A stretch of DNA of 64,000 nucleotides, from the NCBI GenBank assembly GCA_011009095.1, contig VTPC01008270.1, positions 1 to 64,000 on the forward strand, written 5' to 3'. The stretch is from Ignelater luminosus. Taxonomy: Eukaryota > Arthropoda > Insecta > Coleoptera > Elateridae. A program made the translations under genes and the position numbers. The notes beneath the pieces were generated by a model. It was not told the origin of the DNA. It saw nothing but the letters and a program-made list of their open reading frames with translations, and searched no databases. Positions 57,137-64,000 of this stretch are shown one piece after another (the stretch's first letter is position 1; each line of letters begins with the position of its first letter).

Positions 57137-58442
57137 AAGGGTTTTCCAATAAGAGGTGTTATTTTGAATAGCCCGCTATTTCGGTAGATGTCACTTTTGA
57201 AGCTATCATTTTTTGACATTTGACAAGTAGAAACTACGCCATTAATAAATATGGAACGATACACGCTTCAACAACGCATTGAAATTATTAAAATTCACTA
57301 TAAAAAATGGTGAAAATTTGGCAGAGACGGTTCGTAAAACTCGAACATTTTTGGGTCACCGTGAAGCACCTTGTCGGACCGCAATACAGAAATTGGTGAA
57401 AACATTCGAGCTCTTGGGACAAGTTAGTGATGTGAAGAATAAAACCCGTGCACGTCGCTCAAGAACAGCCGAGAATATTGCTGTTGTAGCCGAAAGTGTT
57501 AAAGAAAACCCAGGTTTGTCCATTCCTCGTCGTTCTTTGGAATTAGCCATTCCACAAACGTCATTACACCGTATTTTGCATAAAGATTTGGGTCTTAAGG
57601 CTTATAAAGTCCAGTTAACACAAGAACTCAAGCCGGCCGATCATCAACAACGTCGTGTCTTTGCTGATTGGGTCGTTGAAATGCATGAAAATGATCCAGA
57701 ATTCCATCGAAAAATCATCTTGAGTGATGAGGCCCATTTCCACCTCGGTGGCTTCGTCAACAAGCAAAATTGTCGGATCTGCGGCTCAGAAAATCCAAGA
57801 GTTATTGTTGAAAAGTCTCTCTATCCTCAACGTGTGACTGTTTGGTGCGGTTTATGGTCCGGCGGAGTCATTGGACCTTACTTTTTCGAAAATGAGGCTG
57901 GAGCAACAGTTACGGTGACTGGATTGCGCTATCGAGAGATGATTAACGATTTTTTATGGCCGGAATTGGATGGTATTGATCTGGACAACGTTTACTTTCA
58001 ACAAGACGGCGCTACGTGCCACACAAGCAACGAAACCATTGATCTTTTACGGAAAAAGTTTCCGGACCGTGTTATCTCTCGAAGAGGTGATCACAATTGG
58101 CCACCGAGATCTTGTGATTTAACACCTTGCGACTTCTTTCTTTGGGGCCACGTGAAAGAGAAGGTCTACGCCAACAGCCCAGCGTCGATTCAAGACCTCA
58201 AAGATGGAATTCGTGAGGCTATCGAGGACATAGGGCAGCCACTTTGCGATTTGGTTATGGAAAATTTCATGAAAAGGATATTGTCCTGTAAGCGTGGTCG
58301 TGGTGGTCATTTGCCTGATGTTATTTTCCACTATTAACGGCATACCTTCCTCTTTATAATGAAATAAACATCCCATCATTTATATTAAAAAATGGCACTT
58401 TTCTTTGAATATCAAAATAACACCTCTTATTGGAAAACCCTT
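57137..58442 (+). mobile_element. near-intact Tc1/mariner-superfamily transposon
   Basis: A 1306-bp element between TA dinucleotides (57135-57136 and 58443-58444). Inverted repeats of about 32 bp start AAGGGTTTTCCAATAAGAGG and match at both ends. It holds one transposase gene on the plus strand, spoiled only by one extra A near its start. It lies about 270 bp past the probable Cdk9 polyadenylation signal. The copy at 48015 differs by about 3 in 417 comparable bases, so the family moved recently. Confidence 0.92.
57251..58337 (+). CDS. Tc1/mariner-superfamily DDD transposase, one frameshift
   Basis: Cuts the element out and inserts it at TA. The natural start is the ATG at 57251 (MERYTLQQRIEIIKIHY). 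A run of six A at about 57302-57307, one more than the frame needs, shifts the frame, and the rest is open from 57279 to 58337. Order: N-terminal helix-turn-helix domains, linker RARRSRTAENI, catalytic ILSDEAHFHLGG (first Asp), VYFQQDGATCHTS (second Asp), and PPRSCDLTPCDFFLWGH (third Asp). I count 36 residues between the second and third Asp, more than in classical mariner, so it belongs to another branch of the IS630-Tc1-mariner group. The C-terminus is complete. If the extra A is an assembly error the gene is intact. Confidence 0.88.
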
Positions 58443-60249
58443 TATTAGTTTACTAATAAAGGATTATTTTGTAAAGTTAATGCTAGAACCATAACATGAC
58501 GCAATCTTAGGTCATCATATACTAGTTATAGTTCCATAATTTTTAGTAATTTAATTTAAATGCTTGTTACCAAAATGCAGATGCATTAATTTCGGTAAGA
58601 AAATAAAATTTAGTCATTTAACAAAGAAAAAAGTTTTAAACTTTTTATTTAATTTATAATCTCTTCTTAAGTAAATGAGTGTGGGCAGAAAAAGTTATTA
58701 AAGAACTTCTGGTAGCTTCAAGTTGAGAAGTTGGCGCAGAGTTCAATATTTTGCTATAATAAAAAAAATTTATTACACTATAAGCGCCACATAAGCTGTT
58801 TTTATTTTTAGAAATTTCTAAATTGCTTATATCATTATCATTAGTTTATAATAATAAATTAAATAATAGAAGGTTCTCTCAAAACTTTCTACTATAACCG
58901 AAACCATACGATACCTCTATATGCTGATGCCGTACACAATACATAAATAAGCAAATGCGCGACTTCTTGAAACGGTCTCGTAAAATAGAAATATTCATTG
59001 AAGTGTATGTGTTCTTTAAGCTCAAAATAAATCAATCAGGCATTCAATTTTTATTTAAATTTATTAACAGCAGACGTGGTTTTGAAAAGACATTTTATTG
59101 TAAAAAAGATTTTTTATTTTATTATTTTTAGAATAAAATATCCTTGTTTACTTTTTATAGCTGACTTTAAATTGTGCTTTTAAAATAAGAGTAGTATTCG
59201 TTACACTTCGCCATTTTATATTTTAAAAACTTGATGTTACGTAAAGTAAGGAAGTAATGCAAAAACGGTTATAAAAAACAAATTAGTTTTATGGTTTACT
59301 TTACTGAAGTAAGACAAATGATATAAAATTCTTATATCACCAGAAAGATAAGTTCATGCAAAACTGAACTCAGGAAAAAGGATAATCCCCAGATTTATGT
59401 GCAGTTGAGTATATATAACAGTAGACCTAAGACTTAATGTAAAAAATATTTTTAGAAGGCTATAAAAGCAGAAAAAAGAAATTTAATAGACTTGTAGAAG
59501 ACATAGTAGGTATATACAATGTACTTTATCAATAAGAATGGACATGAAAGGAAAAAATGGGAAACTAATATTATAATAATAGAATTTCCTCACAAAATGT
59601 CATTTCCAAAAGAAGCCAGCGAAATACACTAGTTCATTTTGAATGATTGTGTTATAACTTATAATAGAATGTTTTTGGTTTTCCTTTTATCAAGCAATAC
59701 TTAATTTTAGCTTAAAGACACTTTTTGTTTTATTGTAACTTAATTCATCTATTTAGGTATTGTAACTATTCTATCGTTGCAATGCAAACATTTAGAATGT
59801 TCTTGCACATATTTTTCTACCACATTATGTTACAAAACGTTAGATTGTTAAGTCTTACAATTTAATTGCAATTTTCTCATTTCTATCGATCGGTTTAATA
59901 ACAATTTTCTTAATGGAAACTATTGCATTCCACAAAAAAGAGTTAGCATTGATAGGCCCATTCTTGGAATCATTGATGCATTTCAAGTTCCACATTAATA
60001 TTTTCGGGATGACTAGGTACGTCTCATAAGATCAATGAAGGGTATCCCACAACATTTAATTGAAAGGAAATGAAAACATCACAATTAGCTAGTTAGGCAT
60101 ATTCTTGCATAATTTCTCTGATTGTGAGTAAAAGAGAAATTTAATTTTTCCTTCTAAGGGAAGAAACGGTAAGTAACGTATTATAATACGATTACCAAAA
60201 CTGCGACGGTATACATGTAGCGCAATCAAAACAAAGTATTCATTATCAT
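58443..60249. other. no gene seen
   Basis: AT-rich DNA between the transposon and the LTR-type element, without a supported frame or repeat. Confidence 0.45.
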
Positions 60250-60396
60250 TGTTATGATATGGAGAGCTCTTTTTCTCAGGGTCCTTATTTTTCTTCGTTT
60301 GGTTCTTAATTTTTTTTTATTAAAACGCTATTTTCTTGACAATATTAATTTATTTACATTTTTACTGTCATTATATTTTTCAAAAACAAAAAAAAC
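60250..60396 (-). repeat. LTR, downstream copy in element orientation
   Basis: Shares over 90 percent of positions by eye with 62558-62704. It contains CTCTTTTTCTCAGGGTCCTT and ends in an A-rich tract. Confidence 0.65.
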
Positions 60397-60586
60397 TTGA
60401 TTAATGTTAACTAAAATATACTCAATTGTGAATTCCATTACAATTTGATCTTTGTTTCTTTTATTTGTCTTATGTAATATAATAGATATTGTTTTGTTTC
60501 ATGACATACATAATCATTTTTTTAATGGTGTTTTATTTTATGGTTTTATTCTAACCTCAATTATTTGAATTGACGGTCTTGCACTT

Positions 60587-60683
60587 TGACATTTGCCGAA
60601 CGTCATTTTGACATTAGGCAACTGTCATTCATTTTTTTTTCTGACATTAGTTATTTGTCATTTTTGACATTTGTTAATTGTCA
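60587..60683. repeat. four 19-bp palindromic repeats (TGACA...TGTCA)
   Basis: Units at 60587-60605, 60609-60627, 60642-60660 and 60665-60683 read TGACATTTGCCGAACGTCA, TGACATTAGGCAACTGTCA, TGACATTAGTTATTTGTCA and TGACATTTGTTAATTGTCA. A fifth half-site starts at 60687. Each is exactly 19 bases, with TGAC and GTCA arms and a variable centre. Starts are spaced 22, 33, 23 and 22. They lie inside the LTR-type element. Confidence 0.85.
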
Positions 60684-61323
60684 CTTTGACATTACATTAT
60701 TTCAACAGAATAACAATTTAAAATTTTATAAGTTTAGTTAGCATTATTAACATTTTATACAGGATTTTTTTTTATTGTTTTTTTAACTCAATATTCGATA
60801 TTTTCATTTTATTTCACATTTCTTCCTATTTCTCCCTTATTTTCCTCTATTTTCCAACTAGCTTTCATTCATGCTGCATTCATACAAATCATTTTCTACA
60901 ACTTCTTGAGAAATTGCAAAAAATTATTTTCTCTAATAGTAACGTTTTCTTCATATAACTTAACTCCCTGCCTCATTTATCTACTTCAATATCATATTTT
61001 ATCTTTACTTATTCATATTAAGGATCATATTTTGACCTTTTCTTTTAATATTATCAATCATATCATTAATTATTTATTATTATTATCATTATTATTCTAC
61101 TAACTTCATATTCAAATCTTCATAATTATCATCATTTTAATAATACTTCATTAATAATTATTTAACTCATTATGATTATCTTTAACACATTCATTCAAGC
61201 ATCATTCATACCTTCTTGTTAAACCTAATATAAAATGTTCCTTATTCTTCATACGGGTAGATCATTTGTATATTTTTGTCAACATTGGCTTCTAATTTTT
61301 ACTTTAACATTCGCTTGCAGCAT

Positions 61324-61638
61324 TTATTCTAGTTCTTTGATTTTCTTTCTTTTTCTGTATTTGTAATCTCTTTGTTCCTCTCTGACTCCTGATAGTAAAT
61401 TCTTTAAATGTTTTTTCATTATCATTTTATATTTTTCCATCCTTATTTTGGATTTACTATCTTTCTTAAATATTTTATACCTCGATTCCTTATTTTTCTT
61501 TCTAGTCTTATTTTTAGATTTTCTTTTGACTTTGATCCCCTCCAACCTTTTATTTTCCATTGTCATCTTCATTTTGTTTCTTCTTTCCGCTTTTCTTGCT
61601 CTTCTTAGTTTATTCTGCCAATTAATAGTACATTTCAA
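61324..61638 (-). CDS. lysine-rich ORF inside the LTR-type element, doubtful
   Basis: A 104-codon minus-strand frame downstream of the gag-like ORF, almost entirely Lys, Arg, Glu and Met with no recognisable domain. Composition follows the T-rich plus strand, so it may be chance. It is listed because it lies where the rest of gag or pol would be. Confidence 0.2.
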   Translation of the reverse strand: MKCTINWQNKLRRARKAERRNKMKMTMENKRLEGIKVKRKSKNKTRKKNKESRYKIFKKDSKSKIRMEKYKMIMKKHLKNLLSGVREEQRDYKYRKRKKIKELE

Positions 61639-61853
61639 TTTTTCTTTATTATTATTGAAATTGATAATTTTTTTCTTTTTTGTGATTATTCTTTATCTTA
61701 TTTTTAAGATTTGCCTTTCTTATTGGTAAACTGTTAATTCTTTCTTTTGGATTTATTCGTTTGTGGTTTATTGAGAATTTTGCCATATTTTGAATCCCGC
61801 TATCTAATATACAATAATGACTTGGTCCATGATTACCTGCTGTTGATTTCTCT

Positions 61854-62474
61854 TCAACATTTTTGTTTATTTTTTTCTAATTCTATTTTCACATTCTGCT
61901 GGTAGTTTTTTTGTGCTTTTTCTTTCTCCTTAATTTTCTCATTTATATCTGTATCCCTTATTTGTAACATGTTGATAATTTCTTCTTGGTGTCTTTCTAT
62001 TTTCCTACGCATTTCATTCTGACATTCATCTATCTTATTATTCACCTCTTCTTGTATTTCACCTCTCATGTTTTTAACAATATTATCCCATCTATTCTCA
62101 TGATCTTCAAATTTTCTTTTAATTTCTTCAAATCTTTTCTCTTGATTATGATTGATTTCTTCAAATCTTTTAGTATTATCTTGTTTAATCTCTTCTAATC
62201 TTTTAGTTTGGTCTTCTATTCTTTTAGTTTGGTCTTCAAATCTTTTAGTTTGGTCTTCAAATCTTTTATCTTGGTCTTGTTTCATTTCTATTAATATTTT
62301 AAGTAAATCTGGTTGTTGTTGTCTTATTTCTTTTTGCTCTTCATCTCCCTTTTCAACATCTCCTATGGTCTCCTCCATACTTGTACTTTCTTCTTCCGTC
62401 TGTTCAATTTCAATATTTTCTTGCTCTCTTTTGTCCCTTTTTCTACTATCTACCGATTTACCTCGCTTTGACAT
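61854..62474 (-). CDS. gag-like coiled-coil protein of the LTR-type element
   Basis: ATG at 62474 (MSKRGKSVDSRK), 206 codons, stop at 61854. An acidic, Glu-rich N-terminus is followed by tandem heptad-like units KRFEDQT, KRFEDQT, KRIEDQT, KRLEEIK and KRFEEI. A long charged helix then runs to the end. The DNA beneath the units repeats every 21 bp (about 62206-62275). It starts about 60 bp downstream of the primer site, where gag starts. There is no zinc knuckle or capsid motif that I can name, so the gag label rests on position and coiled-coil character. The longer start at 62495 is a TTG. Confidence 0.55.
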   Translation of the reverse strand: MSKRGKSVDSRKRDKREQENIEIEQTEEESTSMEETIGDVEKGDEEQKEIRQQQPDLLKILIEMKQDQDKRFEDQTKRFEDQTKRIEDQTKRLEEIKQDNTKRFEEINHNQEKRFEEIKRKFEDHENRWDNIVKNMRGEIQEEVNNKIDECQNEMRRKIERHQEEIINMLQIRDTDINEKIKEKEKAQKNYQQNVKIELEKNKQKC

Positions 62475-62530
62475 CTTTCCACTACCAACAGACAACTAAC
62501 AAAATGATAATTATGTCTTTTATTTAACTT

Positions 62531-62548
62531 GCCCCACGTTGGGCGCCA
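62531..62548 (-). other. primer-binding site, tRNA-Lys type
   Basis: The plus strand reads GCCCCACGTTGGGCGCCA, which to my knowledge is the 3' end plus CCA of an insect tRNA-Lys. The minus strand therefore carries its complement, TGGCGCCCAACGTGGGGC, nine bases inside the LTR at 62558. This fixes the element's orientation. Confidence 0.8.
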
Positions 62549-62557
62549 ATTTTTTTA

Positions 62558-62704
62558 TGTTATGAGATGGAGAGCTCTTTTTCTCAGGGTCCTTATTTTT
62601 CTTTGTTTGGTTCTTAATTTTTTTATTAAAACGCTATTTTCTTGACAATATTAATTTATTTATATTTTTACTGCCATTACATTTTTTAAAAACAAAAAAA
62701 AACA
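62558..62704 (-). repeat. LTR, upstream copy in element orientation
   Basis: TG at 62558 and CA at 62703-62704, matching 60250-60396 nearly throughout. It adjoins the primer site. Confidence 0.68.
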
Positions 62705-62750
62705 AAATTTTTTTATACTCTCTTTTTTTTATCATTTTCAAATATCACTA

Positions 62751-62792
62751 CATTTTTAATATCATCACATTTACATTTTTAATATCATCACA
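62751..62792. repeat. 19-bp direct repeat, 23-bp period
   Basis: CATTTTTAATATCATCACA occurs at 62751-62769 and again at 62774-62792, just outside the LTR. It is a small tandem duplication. Confidence 0.8.
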
Positions 62793-62867
62793 ATATGTAA
62801 GTAATGGCAATTTCAATTTATAACAAATTTGTTGTTGGCTTTAAGTTATGAAAATGTAGCCATGGAA

Positions 62868-64000
62868 CTAAGATGAAAACAGGTTAAAAGATACACACCA
62901 TAAGAAAACTATATGACGACTGTGTAGTCGTTGCGTACACTCGTAGTAAACGTGCTCTGGAATGTAAATACTACGTTTCGAATGAATCCCAGAAAGTCCA
63001 GTTGGGGTAATATTTCGTATACTGATGTAGAATGGCTTCGTCTTTGATGCTCTCTCGCAACTCTGTAAAGAATCCAAGAATTCGAAAGAGAAGTCAAAAT
63101 TGGATGCGTAAATATTTGCCAGTACCATTTATTTCAAAGCTTTATTCGGTAATTGGTTACATTACGGTCAATAAAATCTGCTTTTTCCATGTGACTATTA
63201 AACTTCTTCACTGCATGAGGCATGTCAACAGATATGTGCTTCTGATGCATATGATGTAATGGAACCCCTTGATGCCTTCTTCATACTATTTTTCGTCAAA
63301 GAAAAATTTTTTATTTTATTCTCCCTAACAGTGCCTGTAAAACCGTATCTTCCATCTGTCATAAATGGTAACCCTGTAAAGAAGTTATCGACAAGAATCT
63401 TGTACTGTTCGCTGTGAACACGCTTCTTTCAATTTGTCAGCAAACGTAGCTATTACAGATCCCCCTAGACCAAGTTCTCTGGTAAGGTTCCGTAGATCCT
63501 AGCTAGCAATTAGCAATATAGCTAAATCTGAAATAAACTTTATGCATCTCTTTCTGTAACATACTGAATAATTTGTGCTTTTATGTGATTTAGTAGTTCA
63601 TCTGTCCACACCAGTTCAAAAAGTTCCACAGGATTCTTTGGCTGGTCTGATATACCGACATCAGCGGAAGCCACACTAGATGTAATCATCTGTTGGTTTA
63701 CTAATTTACTACTCTCCTCCCTTCTAAATTTTCGTGGATTTCCTAGGTTTTTCCTTTCGTTCACTTGACTTTCTATCTTATCATTTACATGAGTACCACT
63801 TTCTTCATCTTCGTCGCTAGCACATTGTAATCTTCGTGTTTTTAATTTCTTTGGTTTTGCCGGAATAATCTCAGTTCCTGTTTCACTATCACTTTGTCCA
63901 CGCCTGTGGAATTCAATACTTTTGCAGGAAACCGGCTAGGAAAATTTTCCACATCATTATTGTCATCAGACGCTTCAGAATCGTCGTCAGAATCACCTGG
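62868..64000 (-). pseudogene. piggyBac transposase, broken and running off the window
   Basis: Minus strand from the right edge. An acidic N-terminus (PGDSDDDSEASDDNNDVENF) and basic patch precede VELFELVWTDELLNHI (63635-63588), the F-L--TDELL-HI block that opens the piggyBac transposase domain. After a large deletion the frame-broken core resumes near 63470: GGSVIATFADKLKE, DNFFTGLPFMTDGRYGFTGT and VRENKIKNFSLTKNSMKKAS. Then come NSWILYRVAREHQ and LPQLDFLGFIRNVV (63080-62975). Stops, frameshifts and the loss of the region with the first catalytic acids make it inactive. The 5' end lies beyond 64000. No TTAA-flanked end was identified at 62868. Confidence 0.75.

Larger units (their letters stand above)
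60250..62704 (-). mobile_element. small LTR-type retroelement without visible pol
   Basis: Two direct repeats of about 147 bp, 60250-60396 and 62558-62704, both start TGTTATGA-ATGGAGAGCT and agree almost throughout. The right copy ends in CA, the left in CT. Nine bases inside the right copy, a tRNA-Lys-like primer site points to minus-strand transcription. A gag-like ORF follows, but the remaining 1.45 kb shows no protease, reverse transcriptase or integrase. No matching target duplication and no clear polypurine tract were found, so the copy may be rearranged. Confidence 0.65.

Noticed and set aside
58119-58379. 86-codon minus-strand frame
   Set aside because: Antisense of the intact transposase C-terminus; its copy at 48146-48610 is the same shadow across the gap.
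62152-62499. Ser/Leu/Trp-rich repetitive plus-strand frame
   Set aside because: Antisense of the gag-like heptad repeats; the primer site fixes the minus strand as coding.

Overview
The window looks like nuclear DNA of an insect, most likely a beetle. It is very AT-rich, the genes have spliceosomal introns, and it holds recognisable developmental and housekeeping genes (a Pax3/7-type homeobox gene and a Cdk9 kinase). It is densely packed with decayed LINEs and cut-and-paste DNA transposons. The order is inferred from protein resemblance only; I could not run a search.

Layout. 1-1750: three LINE fragments. 3109-3261: a palindromic hAT MITE with a perfect 8-bp target duplication. 5195-5918: the homeodomain exon of a gooseberry-like gene on the + strand. 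Its terminal exon, in matching splice phase, is at 28911-29013, so the intron between them is about 23 kb. That intron holds a LINE (8470-10500), a mariner relic (14618-15010), a complete-ended hAT element (15193-16902), a pogo/Tigger element (17201-19621), and a second LINE (25785-28720) split by a Tc1/mariner foldback element (26086-26804). The paired-domain exons must lie left of the window.

31070-37013: two more LINE relics, a foldback element (32073-32505) and a 184-bp tandem duplication. 40490-42964 (-) and 46574-48840 (+): broken copies of two different protein families that I recognise as multi-copy in arthropod genomes but cannot name. Each keeps conserved acidic motifs that could be an RNase H-fold (DDE-like) core. 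The second is split by a young Tc1/mariner-type element whose middle is an assembly gap. 45342-46107: an internally deleted mariner.

55625-56800: an uninterrupted Cdk9 open frame on the + strand with one in-frame stop (TAA replacing a conserved Gln codon) and an unusual hinge. 57137-58442: a nearly intact, full-length relative of the element at 48015. 60250-62704: a short LTR-type element on the - strand with a tRNA-Lys-like primer site and a gag-like coiled-coil ORF but no visible pol, plus a striking cluster of four 19-bp palindromes. 62868-64000: a broken piggyBac transposase running off the right edge.

Only two cellular genes are seen (gooseberry-like and Cdk9). Nearly everything else that codes is transposon-derived. 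I saw no rRNA or tRNA genes and no CRISPR array.
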